NCBI GenBank assembly: GCA_013823945.1
Contig: PNMZ01000004.1
Span: forward strand, 210,023-274,022
From: a bacterium
GTDB lineage: Bacteria; Armatimonadota; Fimbriimonadia; Fimbriimonadales; Fimbriimonadaceae
Direction of reading: 5' to 3'
DNA length: 64,000 nt
Positions 16,673-25,429 of the stretch are shown piece after piece. Under the pieces are notes generated by a model. That model saw only the letters and a list, made by a program, of their open reading frames with translations, did no database searches and was not told where the DNA came from. Position 1 is the first letter of the stretch, and each line of letters begins with the position of its first letter. Position numbers and translations under genes: made by a program.

Positions 16673-17956
16673 ATGTTTTGGGTATATAACGTCCTCTTGA
16701 CCTTGTTGAGCCCGGTTTGGGTGCCATGGATGCTTTGGCGGGCGAGGCGACGCTCCGAAAATGTCAATTGGCAAGAGCGGCAAGGGAATATAGTTTTGGC
16801 ACTCAAGCCGGGTAGTGAGCGAATTTGGCTCCACGCGGTGAGCGTGGGGGAAGTCGTGGCGGCATTACCGATTTTGCGTGGGATTCGGGAACGTTCTCCC
16901 GAGTTGGAAATCGTGCTGAGCGTGACGACTTCGAGCGGTCATGAGACGGCGAGGAACCAGGCCGACGGATTATTTGACCAGTTGGTTTATCTACCAATTG
17001 ATGTGGTCCGGTTTACATTGAATGCCATGGCTCGAGTGGAGCCCAAGGTGGTTGTGGTGATGGAGACTGAGTTGTGGTTTAACTTCTTTTGGGCAGCAAA
17101 AACTGTGGGGGCAGAAGTTTTGGTTGTGAATGGTCGGGTGAGTGATCGGTCATTTCCCCGGTCTTCGAAATTGGGGTTCTTCTATCGACCGCTGTTAGCA
17201 ATGGTTGACGAAGTCTTGGTGCAGTCCGAAACTGATCGTGAGAGATTCGTTAGTTTGGGCGCGAAGTCGGCAGAGGTTTTGGGGAATTGTAAATTTGACC
17301 AGGCACTGGAGGGAGTGGATGCGAATGCAGCGAAATGGCGCGATGAGTTGGGAATCCCTGCGGATGCATTTGTTGTTGTCATTGGCTCGACACGTGGGGA
17401 GATTGAAGAGGAGTTTGTGGTTACGGCATTAGATGACGAACGGTTGTCTGATGTTTGGGTGGTTCATGCGCCACGGCATATGGAAACCGTTCCAGGTCTT
17501 GTGAGCCGAGTGGAAGGTGCGTTTGGCCAAGTGGCACGGAGGTCAAAAGGGGAATCGGGACGATATTTGATCTTGGATAGTTATGGGGAGTTGTCGCAAG
17601 TGTATTCGGTGGCGGATGTTGTGGTGATTGGGGGAGGATTTGACCGGCTCGGGGGTCAGAATTTGATTCAGCCTTTGGCGCATGGAAAGCCGGTCATTCA
17701 TGGACCGCACATGATGAATTTTAGAGACTCCGCGGAGATGGCGGACCGAGTGGGGGCGACATTGACGGTTGAATCTTCAGAAGGGCTACGCGGCGCCTTG
17801 ATTGAGTTGATGAATGACGGAGGCAAACGTACCCGGATGGGGAAAGCGGCGGCGGATTTGGTTGCGGGGAATCGAGGGGCAAGTGACCGATATGCGGATC
17901 GGATTGTCACGGTGGTTGGTCGGGCCAAGGGTGCGCCGCGCCGAAGTCGCAATTGA
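16673..17956 (+). CDS. waaA: 3-deoxy-D-manno-octulosonic acid transferase
   Basis: WaaA adds Kdo to lipid A at the inner face of the cytoplasmic membrane. The 427-residue GT-B protein has an N-terminal hydrophobic anchor, IWLHAVSVGEVVAALPI with the catalytic Glu60, LPIDVV, METELWFNFFWAA, VVNGRVSDRSF, and in the C-terminal half VVIGSTRGEIEEE and VVIGGGFDRLGGQNLIQP. The start follows the purC stop with no gap. Its presence is the best evidence here for an LPS-bearing outer membrane. Confidence 0.95.
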   Translation: MFWVYNVLLTLLSPVWVPWMLWRARRRSENVNWQERQGNIVLALKPGSERIWLHAVSVGEVVAALPILRGIRERSPELEIVLSVTTSSGHETARNQADGLFDQLVYLPIDVVRFTLNAMARVEPKVVVVMETELWFNFFWAAKTVGAEVLVVNGRVSDRSFPRSSKLGFFYRPLLAMVDEVLVQSETDRERFVSLGAKSAEVLGNCKFDQALEGVDANAAKWRDELGIPADAFVVVIGSTRGEIEEEFVVTALDDERLSDVWVVHAPRHMETVPGLVSRVEGAFGQVARRSKGESGRYLILDSYGELSQVYSVADVVVIGGGFDRLGGQNLIQPLAHGKPVIHGPHMMNFRDSAEMADRVGATLTVESSEGLRGALIELMNDGGKRTRMGKAAADLVAGNRGASDRYADRIVTVVGRAKGAPRRSRN

Positions 17957-17973
17957 TTTGGCTCGGGTTGGTC

Positions 17974-17979
17974 TAAACT
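17974..17979 (+). promoter_or_regulatory. -10 element of the pilin-like gene at 17986
   Basis: TAAACT ends six bases before the GTG. A TTGATT lies 15 bases upstream of it, slightly short for a -35. Confidence 0.5.
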
Positions 17980-17985
17980 GAGTTC

Positions 17986-18651
17986 GTGAAGTTTCGAGGC
18001 GGATTTACGCTGATTGAGTTGTTGGTTGTCATTGCGATCATTGCGATTTTGGCGGCGATTTTATTCCCAGTTTTTGCGCAAGCAAAGGGGTCGGCAAAGG
18101 CGACGCAGTGTCTGAGTAATCAGCGCAATTTGGGGATTGCGATGGTGCTTTATCAGCAAGATTACGATGATGTATTCCCATTGGATGCTTATGCGACGGA
18201 TACTGGATTTCCGATTTGGCATGATATGGTTGATCCGTATGTGAAGAATAAGCAGATATGGCTTTGTCCGGGTTCAAGTATTTCGGAGACGGATGCGAGT
18301 GGGGCACAGACATCGCATTTTGGTTACAACGCTGATTACTTGACGACGATGGCCTATGATTTTTCAAATTTTGATGGGCACACGGCGGTGAGTGCAACGG
18401 CGGTGGGAAGTCCGGCAGAGACGGTAGTTTTGGTTTCTGCGAAATCGAGCGTTCTGGGGAGTTGGTGCGGGGACGAGGGGAAGCACTTATTGGCTCCAAG
18501 TGGGCCAGATACGGACTGTTGGGGGCGTCCAGATTTGACTTGGGCGGGCGGGGCGACGGTTTTCTGGGCGGATGGGCACTCGAAGCGGGTTCGGCTGGGG
18601 CAGTTTTACGCGGGTCAGGATCCGGTAGACAAGTTCTTTGATTTGGAGTAA
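17986..18651 (+). CDS. Pilin-like H-X9-DG family protein
   Basis: A 221-residue protein with a type IV pilin-like leader after a short basic start: MKFRGG then [20 protein letters not shown], cleavable before Phe by prepilin peptidase. The C-terminus has [12 protein letters not shown], the DGH-type end of the large DUF1559/H-X9-DG family of Armatimonadota and Planctomycetes. Such proteins are presumed extracellular pseudopilins, function unknown. The GTG start is supported by the adjacent -10 hexamer. Three paralogues occur in this window (22813, 37401, 42785). Confidence 0.88.
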   Translation: MKFRGGFTLIELLVVIAIIAILAAILFPVFAQAKGSAKATQCLSNQRNLGIAMVLYQQDYDDVFPLDAYATDTGFPIWHDMVDPYVKNKQIWLCPGSSISETDASGAQTSHFGYNADYLTTMAYDFSNFDGHTAVSATAVGSPAETVVLVSAKSSVLGSWCGDEGKHLLAPSGPDTDCWGRPDLTWAGGATVFWADGHSKRVRLGQFYAGQDPVDKFFDLE

Positions 18652-18696
18652 AGAAACCAGTCCGTCATCATTTTCCAACGGAACATGAGGGACTAG

Positions 18697-18731
18697 AGAA
18701 GTGCCCCCTTGGACTTCATGGGAGCACTTCT
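18697..18731. terminator. Bidirectional hairpin between convergent genes
   Basis: AGAAGTGC (18697-18704) and GCACTTCT (18724-18731) are perfect, extended by CCCC/GGG pairing. The T-tract is weak on either strand. Confidence 0.55.
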
Positions 18732-18740
18732 TATGACTGT

Positions 18741-21700
18741 TTAGTTTGAGCGGATCCGGATTTTGCGATAGCTGACTCGATCTCCGTGGTCTTGGAAGAC
18801 GATGTGGCCCCGGCGCAGGGTCCCGAATCGAGGCATGTCTTTGAACTTGCTTTCGGCGACACGATCTTTGAATTCTTGGGAATTCAAGTCAACGCGGAGC
18901 ATCAGCTTGTGGTTGAGGTAGTGTTCGATGACGCCGTCTTTGTGGACAATTCGTCCAACGTTCCACTCACCGAAAGGACGAGTGTAGTCGTTTTCGCATC
19001 GGTACAAGGCGTACATGGCAGCGGCGGACGTCATTGGATTTGCACCGTCGGCATGCTTTTGGTTGTGGAGAATTTGGTACTCGGGAGCAGTTAGCCAAGC
19101 AGGGGATTGTCCGTCATCTCCGGCAAGATAGAAGACTCCGCTATTGGCGCCTTCTTGGACTCGCCATTCAAACGAGAGGTCGAAGTTCGAGTAGGTGTCT
19201 TTTGTTTTGAGGTCTCCTCCACCGACTCCAGGAGTGAAGTCGAGCTGGCCACCGCGGAGGGTCCAGCCGGCCGGGATGGGGCGGTTGTTCCAACCTGTGA
19301 ATTGATCCATGCTGGAGGTCAAGTCATCGGCGGGAGCGGGTTCGGCTGGTTGCTCGACTCGGCGCATTGGAACAGGGCCATCCTTTGCAGGAATTTTGTT
19401 GATCGTTGACCATGCCTCAGTTGACCAGATGAATTCTTTGTCTTCACTTTGGAGGCTGGGATGCGTGTGGACATAGGCGACGTGTCCTTCTTTAAGTCCA
19501 TCGACGTTTAGGAACACAGATTTGCGATCTGAGCTGACAAAGACCGACTGAACTTTGAGTTCATTTTCGTCGATTTTTGGTCCGCCGTATTCCACGGTTG
19601 GGACGTACTTCCATTGCTTAACTTGGTAGTAATTTGGGGTGTTCCCAACTTCGGCACTGATTGGCTCGGTGAATGTCAGTTGGAGGCCGTTGCGTCGAGG
19701 ACTGACGGTGAGCATCTCGAATACAGATGTGTTGTTGTAGGCAAGTCGTTGGAGCCCATATGGGAGTTTTCCGGTTTGACCCCAGTTGCCAGATGATCCG
19801 ATTCCGCCAATGATAAAGCTTCCGTCGGGTGCGGGAACAACCCGGTTAACGCCGGACTCCAGACCTTGAGTGAAGCGAAATACAGTACCTTGCAGTACTC
19901 CATTGACTTCTTCGACATAGACACGTTTGAGTCCGCCATGGGTGACATCACCGTGAACCATTTGGTTTTTGTAGGGGCCATGGTTGAGCGGTGCGATTTG
20001 GCTTGGTGAGTTACCGATTTCGTTTTGAGGAAGCCAGACAACGGGAGGGTCTTCGGGGGTATCGGCTTTGGAGATGGGTTCGACGGAGCGATTGCCGTAG
20101 AATGCATCTTCTTTGACCACCATGATTTTGCTACTGGGGAGCCAATCGCCTTGGTTGTCAGAGATGTAGAGTTTGCCAAAGGCTCCAAAACCAATTCCGT
20201 TGGGAGTTCTTAGGCCACTGAGGATAAACCTGTATGTGCCGGTTTTGGGATCAATTTCAAGGGTTCGGCCTCGATCAGGGTTTTGGGGTTGGGTTGAACT
20301 TCCACCGGGATTGATGGCGGTCGCGAGATTTCCATAGAACTTGCCGTCTTTGTATGAAAGTCCGAATGCGAATTCGTGGAAGTTTGCTGTGACGCCCCAA
20401 CCGTTGGCGACGCAGCGATATTCATCGATAACTCCGTCGCGGTCTATGTCGATGAGCTCGGTGAGTTCTTGTTTTTGGAGGACGAAGATTCGGCCATCGA
20501 CAACCTTGATTCCTAATGGTTCGGCGAGACCAGCGGCAATGCGCTGGTGAGTTTGGCGATATTGAAGCTTGTCCCAATGCTTGACAATGTAGACAGCTCC
20601 ATCTGCGTCCCAGGTGCAAACGATCATGTCACCGTTAGGGAGGAAGTCGATTCCTCCGACCCGGGGCTGGAATGAGTCGGGGCGAGCTTGGGAAAGCGTG
20701 TATGCAGGGTGTACTGCTTCGAGCGGGCGTTTGTCGCCGGGGCGATAGTTATCGATTCCCATCACATTCTTTTTGCCGGGAGCAGTGACCCTGACTTCTC
20801 CAGCAGGAGTTGTAAAGGCGGAAGCGGGCACCGGGGTGAAAGTGGTATCGCCGGGCTTCTTCCAACGGAGCTCGAGGGCGGCGTCGGCTTCATTCTCAAA
20901 CATTTCAATTCGGATGGGGTTTTCCCCGGCGTTGAGTTCTGTTTTTCCGGCGCGGAAGGATTTTCCATGTAGGCCATCATGGTTGACGACGAGGTTATCG
21001 CCGATGAAGAGACGAGAGCCGTCGTCAGAGCCAAGTTCAAATTCGTATGTTCCGGGCTGTGTGACGTTGATGAATCCCGTGACATGGACAAGGAAGTAGT
21101 CTTCAAATGGGCCAAAGCCGTCGTTTCCTTGTTTGACTTCGGGGATGATTATGCTGTAGTTGGGAGTTTGACCGGAAACAAGCTCCGGGATTTCGCTCAT
21201 TGTGATTCCGGTGAAATAGAGCCGGAGAGAGAGGCCAGGAACGCGTTCTTTGCTGACATCTTGCTGGGGAGCCGGAGCGGGAACTGGATCGCCATCGCCA
21301 TCGGGTTGGGTTACGCCGCCTGGAGTTCCTGAGATAGGAAAAACAGAAGTGAAGGTCGCGGTGCCAGAGGGCAAAGTCAATGTCAGATTTGAACCAGTTG
21401 CCGAAAACGATCCCGGGCCGTTAAGAGTGTGCTTGGATTTGGATGTTTGGAAGTTCGACTGGTTAATGAGCTGCACGTTTGAGGGTGCAGAAATTCTAAA
21501 CGTACGTTGGAGTCCAATTTCGTCATTTTCAGCTTCGACGAATTCAGGCACCTCTTCGACAGTTGCTTTTGCCTTGGATGTGGGGTCGGAGAGTTCGTAT
21601 TTGAATGTGAGCTGATCGCCCATGACACGGTATCCGAGATAGCGGACGGCGGCAGGCTGGCTACTTCCGGCAAAGCTCCAGGTGGCCCCTTTGTTCAGTA

Positions 21701-21959
21701 GATATGGAGTCCCGAGAGAGGTAGGTTGGGGACCATGGACGGTTGTATACACCGCACCGTCGAACTTGACGCCTCCAGTCCAGGCTTTATACAGACTGCA
21801 TGTTTTTGTGTCGTATGCAACCCACAACTTTTCATTGAGGGCGGCGGTAAGCATCCGGGCATTTTCGTCCAGTACACTTCGAAAAACCCAGATATCACGG
21901 GGTCGCTCCATCGGAGCAGTTTGGGCGATGACAAGGGCAGCGACAACGCTGGTGAGCAT
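18741..21959 (-). CDS. Large secreted PA14 / beta-propeller / DUF1080 protein
   Basis: A 1072-residue exported protein with a short signal peptide (MLTSVVAALVIAQTAP). In order: an N-terminal beta-rich region to about 240; a PA14 domain near 245-390 (LRLYFTGITMSEIPELVSG, GSDDGSRLFIGDNLVV); a sorbosone-dehydrogenase-like propeller near 410-730 (GGIDFLPNGDMIVCTWDADG, RTPNGIGFGAFGKLYISDNQG); and a C-terminal DUF1080/GH16-like lectin fold near 890-1070 (DQFTGWNNRPIPAGW, GVFYLAGDDG, HLNHKLMLR-like EHYLNHKLML). This architecture is typical of polysaccharide-degrading heterotroph lineages. Exact substrate unknown; likely binds or oxidises sugars outside the cell. Confidence 0.88.
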   Translation of the reverse strand: MLTSVVAALVIAQTAPMERPRDIWVFRSVLDENARMLTAALNEKLWVAYDTKTCSLYKAWTGGVKFDGAVYTTVHGPQPTSLGTPYLLNKGATWSFAGSSQPAAVRYLGYRVMGDQLTFKYELSDPTSKAKATVEEVPEFVEAENDEIGLQRTFRISAPSNVQLINQSNFQTSKSKHTLNGPGSFSATGSNLTLTLPSGTATFTSVFPISGTPGGVTQPDGDGDPVPAPAPQQDVSKERVPGLSLRLYFTGITMSEIPELVSGQTPNYSIIIPEVKQGNDGFGPFEDYFLVHVTGFINVTQPGTYEFELGSDDGSRLFIGDNLVVNHDGLHGKSFRAGKTELNAGENPIRIEMFENEADAALELRWKKPGDTTFTPVPASAFTTPAGEVRVTAPGKKNVMGIDNYRPGDKRPLEAVHPAYTLSQARPDSFQPRVGGIDFLPNGDMIVCTWDADGAVYIVKHWDKLQYRQTHQRIAAGLAEPLGIKVVDGRIFVLQKQELTELIDIDRDGVIDEYRCVANGWGVTANFHEFAFGLSYKDGKFYGNLATAINPGGSSTQPQNPDRGRTLEIDPKTGTYRFILSGLRTPNGIGFGAFGKLYISDNQGDWLPSSKIMVVKEDAFYGNRSVEPISKADTPEDPPVVWLPQNEIGNSPSQIAPLNHGPYKNQMVHGDVTHGGLKRVYVEEVNGVLQGTVFRFTQGLESGVNRVVPAPDGSFIIGGIGSSGNWGQTGKLPYGLQRLAYNNTSVFEMLTVSPRRNGLQLTFTEPISAEVGNTPNYYQVKQWKYVPTVEYGGPKIDENELKVQSVFVSSDRKSVFLNVDGLKEGHVAYVHTHPSLQSEDKEFIWSTEAWSTINKIPAKDGPVPMRRVEQPAEPAPADDLTSSMDQFTGWNNRPIPAGWTLRGGQLDFTPGVGGGDLKTKDTYSNFDLSFEWRVQEGANSGVFYLAGDDGQSPAWLTAPEYQILHNQKHADGANPMTSAAAMYALYRCENDYTRPFGEWNVGRIVHKDGVIEHYLNHKLMLRVDLNSQEFKDRVAESKFKDMPRFGTLRRGHIVFQDHGDRVSYRKIRIRSN

Positions 21960-21965
21960 TTTTTT

Positions 21966-21971
21966 AGGTTA
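21966..21971 (-). promoter_or_regulatory. -10 element of the PA14/DUF1080 gene
   Basis: TAACCT on the minus strand is followed by six A and the ATG at 21959. Confidence 0.4.
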
Positions 21972-22002
21972 CCTGTGGGACAGCAATGTCGCATACTGAT
22001 TT

Positions 22003-22764
22003 GTGATGGGTTGGAAGAAAATTGTCAAGAGTGCGCTGGCGAAACGGGGACTTGAAATTGTCGCTCGGGCTGAGGGGCCGTCTCCGACTTATGATCAGGA
22101 CGGTTTGCGTACGATTCACAATGCGGATTTTTTGCAAGATGCAGACTTCGTTGCGAGTTATGCTCGGGGGATTGAAGCGGCGGAGGCGGATTATTCGTTC
22201 CATTGGCGGGTTCATGTTGGACTCTGGGCGGCATCCGTAGCCGTGAAACTTGAAGGAGATTTCGTTGAATGTGGGGTGAACCGGGGATTTCTAAGCTCAG
22301 CCATCATGAAGTCTCTGGATTGGAATCGACGGGGGAAGCAGTTTTGGTTGCTGGATACGTTTGCGGGGATTGATTCGCGGTTTGTGACCGATGAGGAGCG
22401 AGATGCGGGGATATTGGAGCGGAACGAAGGGGAGTTTTATGTAGGTGGAGTTGACGTAGTACGCGAGAATTTTTCTGAATGGGAACGAGTCCGGATCGTG
22501 GTTGGTGCGGTTCCGGAGTCTTTGGTGGAGGTGGACTGCAATCAGGTGGCTTATCTCCACTTGGATATGAACTGTGCGCCGCCGGAAGTCGCGGCGTTCG
22601 AGTTTTTCTGGCCGAAGATGGTCACGGGTGGGATTGTTCTGCTAGACGATTATGCTTATCGGGGTTATGAGAGTCAAAAGCGGGCGATGGATACGGTTGC
22701 GGGGCGGGCGGAAGTGAAGATTTTGAGTTTGCCGACGGGGCAAGGGATTATTGTGAAATCCTAG
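22003..22764 (+). CDS. TylF/MycF-type O-methyltransferase family protein
   Basis: A 253-residue class I methyltransferase of the macrocin O-methyltransferase (TylF) family. GDFVECGVNRGFLSSAI is the SAM-binding start, LLDTFAGID and RIVVGAVPESL follow, LHLDMNCAPPEVAAFEFFWP and GGIVLLDDYAYRGYESQKRA complete the family pattern with the metal-site aspartates. Such enzymes methylate sugars or glycosylated metabolites and are common in polysaccharide loci; none is adjacent here. A CATACT lies eight bases upstream of the ATG. A degraded second copy lies at 23941-24274. Confidence 0.88.
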   Translation: MMGWKKIVKSALAKRGLEIVARAEGPSPTYDQDGLRTIHNADFLQDADFVASYARGIEAAEADYSFHWRVHVGLWAASVAVKLEGDFVECGVNRGFLSSAIMKSLDWNRRGKQFWLLDTFAGIDSRFVTDEERDAGILERNEGEFYVGGVDVVRENFSEWERVRIVVGAVPESLVEVDCNQVAYLHLDMNCAPPEVAAFEFFWPKMVTGGIVLLDDYAYRGYESQKRAMDTVAGRAEVKILSLPTGQGIIVKS

Positions 22765-22795
22765 CAAAGAGCCGCCCACTAGTGCGGCTCTTTGC
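22764..22795. terminator. Bidirectional terminator
   Basis: GCAAAGAGCCGC (22764-22775) and GCGGCTCTTTGC (22784-22795) form a perfect 12-bp stem between the convergent methyltransferase and pilin-like genes. Confidence 0.75.
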
Positions 22796-22812
22796 AACTC
22801 GATTATCTTTGA

Positions 22813-23775
22813 TTACTGGACAGGTTGGCCAGTTGCCGGATCAACGATAGCTGATCCACCCAAAGAGTATGCAGCTTTACCCCAGGCAAATCGGGTTGGG
22901 CTGAGGGTGCTGTAGGTGTCTCGGAACTTTGCACTTGTGTCAGAGAACACGTAGTTGTTTCCACGGTCGAAGCGACCGACGTGGGAATAGCGCAAGGTGT
23001 GATCCAAAGCACTCGAAAGTACAGTGCCACTGTTGCAAGCGAATACCGCTCGGGCGGTGGTCAAGCTAATTGCCTCGAGAGGGAAATCAGCCGCAGCGGT
23101 TGGAATGCTGCTAAATCCGTCGCTAACTTGACCGCGCTTTGCGATTCCGATAGCATTTCGGTAAGTGCGGTATTCACCACTCCGTTGCATGCATTGCTTG
23201 GACTCTGTCATTGGCGCGAGAAGAATGGTTCCCGAAACGTCATCAACTTGGGTTTGGGTGACTGTGGTTGAAGTATCGCTTGATTGGCGTTTTCGTGGCA
23301 TCAGCAATTGGTTGCCAGTGTAAGAAAGTCGCCCTACTTGAGTGGTGAAGATTCCAGAATTGTAACCTGCAATTGAGCATGCTGCGGCGGAAGTGACATC
23401 GCTCTGGACTCCCGGGACGCCAAATCCTCGGTTATTGTTGGCACCATTCCAACAGGATGGTGCCCATCCACCGATCTTGTCTGCCGGGCTGACAAAGATC
23501 TGTTCGTTTTTGACGTAGGGCAAAACCATCCAAGACCAGTGAACTTCACCGAAAGCCGAGCTATCATTGTTTCGGTAGTTGGCTGGGGGGTAAGTGTCAT
23601 CAAAATCGGAGATATAGATTTGCATCGCGATGCCAATTTGCTTAGTGTTGCTCAGGTCGGAAACCTTCTTAGCGGCCAGCTTTGCTTGAGCGAAGACGGG
23701 GAATAGGATTGCCGCTAGAATCGCGATAATCGCGATAACGACAAGAAGTTCGATGAGGGTGAAAGCCTTTTTCAT
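22813..23775 (-). CDS. Pilin-like H-X9-DG family protein
   Basis: A 320-residue protein starting [20 protein letters not shown], cleavable before Phe. NTKQIGIAMQIYISDFDDTYP and the RGNNYVFSDTSAKFRDT C-terminus place it in the DUF1559/H-X9-DG family. The frame opens eight codons further upstream, but MKKAF is the normal start. No clear ribosome site precedes it; instead the start codon lies in the 3' arm of a perfect hairpin (23770-23790), which may control translation. Probably exported or assembled by a type II/IV pilus-like system. Confidence 0.88.
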   Translation of the reverse strand: MKKAFTLIELLVVIAIIAILAAILFPVFAQAKLAAKKVSDLSNTKQIGIAMQIYISDFDDTYPPANYRNNDSSAFGEVHWSWMVLPYVKNEQIFVSPADKIGGWAPSCWNGANNNRGFGVPGVQSDVTSAAACSIAGYNSGIFTTQVGRLSYTGNQLLMPRKRQSSDTSTTVTQTQVDDVSGTILLAPMTESKQCMQRSGEYRTYRNAIGIAKRGQVSDGFSSIPTAAADFPLEAISLTTARAVFACNSGTVLSSALDHTLRYSHVGRFDRGNNYVFSDTSAKFRDTYSTLSPTRFAWGKAAYSLGGSAIVDPATGQPVQ

Positions 23776-23790
23776 AGCAGAGCTATGAAA
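23770..23790 (-). promoter_or_regulatory. Hairpin enclosing the start codon of the pilin-like gene
   Basis: TTTCATAGC (23770-23778) and GCTATGAAA (23782-23790) are perfect inverted arms with an AGA centre. In the minus-strand mRNA the ATG is inside the 3' arm. Confidence 0.5.
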
Positions 23791-23940
23791 CAACGACACG
23801 GTTAAGAAAATGTTAAAGCGGGGAATATGGTGAAAGTAATTTCATCAGCTCGAACAAATCAGTCCATTTTGAATTCAGTTTACTGGATTCGAGGAGAATG
23901 AGGGTCTTGTGTGCAGTGGGTCTTTTATCATTTGAGAGTG

Positions 23941-24274
23941 ATGCATTTTCCCAAAATCGTTAGAAGTGCTCTTGCTGGATTCGAGATTTCAATTCACCTT
24001 TTTATGGCGAGTATGCCAATAGACTTGGCATCAACAAATCCGATTCCAACCGATGAGCGACTTGGGCATCGGTTACTGATTGAAGGATTTGTATCACAGT
24101 CTTTCGGGTTTTTCTGCTCGAAAATTGTGATAAGTGGGATTGTTCTGCTTGACGACAAGCGTATCGGGGATATGAGAGTCAGAAGCACGCGATGGATGAG
24201 GTTGCAAGGATGCTGGGATTGAAGATTTTGAGTTTGCCGACTGTGCAGGGGCTTATTGTAAAACGTCCAGGTTA
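23941..24274 (+). pseudogene. Decayed copy of the TylF-type methyltransferase
   Basis: The 5' end (23941-24000, reading MHFPKIVRSALA...FEI) resembles the start of the gene at 22003 (KKIVKSALA...LEI). From about 24100 to 24274 the DNA matches the last 170 bases of that gene: TTCGGGTTTTTCTGCTCGAA against TTCGAGTTTTTCTGGCCGAA, GGGATTGTTCTGCT, GCGATGGAT and AAGATTTTGAGTTTGCCGAC are shared. About 450 central bases are missing and the two parts are in different frames. The rest of the 548-base gap between 23776 and 24323 holds nothing else recognisable. Confidence 0.8.
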
Positions 24275-24323
24275 GGGATTTTTGGGAGAAATGGGTTTGG
24301 GCGCGTAGAATAGGGAGGAGACG

Positions 24324-25277
24324 ATGGCATTGGATTCGATAACTTTGGCGGCACCGCGGGGATTTTGTGCAGGGGTGGCTTATGCGATTGAGGTGGTGAA
24401 TTTGGCTTTGAAGATTCACGGGGCACCGCTCTACGTGCGCCATGCGATTGTTCATAACGAGTATGTAGTCAAAGATTTTGAATCGAAGGGGGTTATTTTT
24501 ATCGAAGATGTGAATGAAATCCCGGAAGGGAAGACAGTGGTTTTTAGTGCGCATGGTGTTTCACCACAAGTTCGGACGGACGCTGCAGGGCGAGGTTTGA
24601 ATGTGATTGATGCGACGTGTCCGCTTGTGACGAAAGTGCATAACGAGGCGAAGCGGTTTGCCAGTAAGGGGTTTTTGATGGTCTATGTGGGGCATCGGGG
24701 GCATGTTGAGGCGGAAGGGACGATGGGTGAAGCGCCCGACAAGATGATCTTGGTGGAGACACCAGCGGAGGCGGAAGCGGTTGAATTACCGCCGCACGAC
24801 CGGCTCGCTTTGGTCACGCAGACGACTTTGAGTGTTGACGAAGTCGAGGCGATTACAGAGGTTTTGGAGCGTCGGTTTCCGCACATTGAGCGACCGAAGA
24901 AAGAGGATATTTGCTACGCAACTACGAATCGGCAAGGTGCGGTTAAGGAACTCGCTCGGCAATGTGACTACGTGATCGTTGTGGGATCGACTTTGAGTTC
25001 GAATAGTAATCGGCTAGCGGAAGTTGCGAGGGACTATGGGGCGGATTCGATTTTGGTGATGTCGCCGGATGAGTTGGAAAGATCGACAATTGATCGGTAT
25101 AAGTCAGTGGGGGTGACGAGTGGAGCTTCAACTCCGGATCAGTTGGTGGAAGAAGTCATTGGTCGGCTCTTGGAATGGTCGCCGGGGACTCCGGTTTCGG
25201 TATTGGAGACGGTTCGGGAAGATGTGGAGTTTATGCCGAGTCGGAATTTGATTGCCTTGGCGATGGCATCATCGTGA
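24324..25277 (+). CDS. ispH: 4-hydroxy-3-methylbut-2-enyl diphosphate reductase
   Basis: IspH performs the last step of the MEP pathway, giving IPP and DMAPP using an iron-sulphur cluster. All three cluster cysteines are present: Cys15 (PRGFCAGV), Cys99 (DATCPLV) and Cys197 (DICYATTNRQ). SAHGVSP, VGHRGHVEAEGTMGE and SNSNRLAEVA complete the family pattern, and the C-terminus (GASTPDQLVEEVI) is normal. Length 317. A strong ribosome site (AGGGAGGAG) and a TAGAAT 12 bases before the ATG precede it, unlike the leaderless pattern of many neighbours. Confidence 0.97.
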   Translation: MALDSITLAAPRGFCAGVAYAIEVVNLALKIHGAPLYVRHAIVHNEYVVKDFESKGVIFIEDVNEIPEGKTVVFSAHGVSPQVRTDAAGRGLNVIDATCPLVTKVHNEAKRFASKGFLMVYVGHRGHVEAEGTMGEAPDKMILVETPAEAEAVELPPHDRLALVTQTTLSVDEVEAITEVLERRFPHIERPKKEDICYATTNRQGAVKELARQCDYVIVVGSTLSSNSNRLAEVARDYGADSILVMSPDELERSTIDRYKSVGVTSGASTPDQLVEEVIGRLLEWSPGTPVSVLETVREDVEFMPSRNLIALAMASS

Positions 25278-25429
25278 ATATGAATGGGTTTTTTTTGATG
25301 TTCGTGATTTGTCACACGTTTGACGATCAGGAAATTGGGTTTGAGATTCCGGGATAGTCTGGTGCTTGGAATTCACGAGAGTGGAGTGCTAAGGAGAAGG
25401 AAGATCGTTTAAACTGTAGGAAGAAGATT

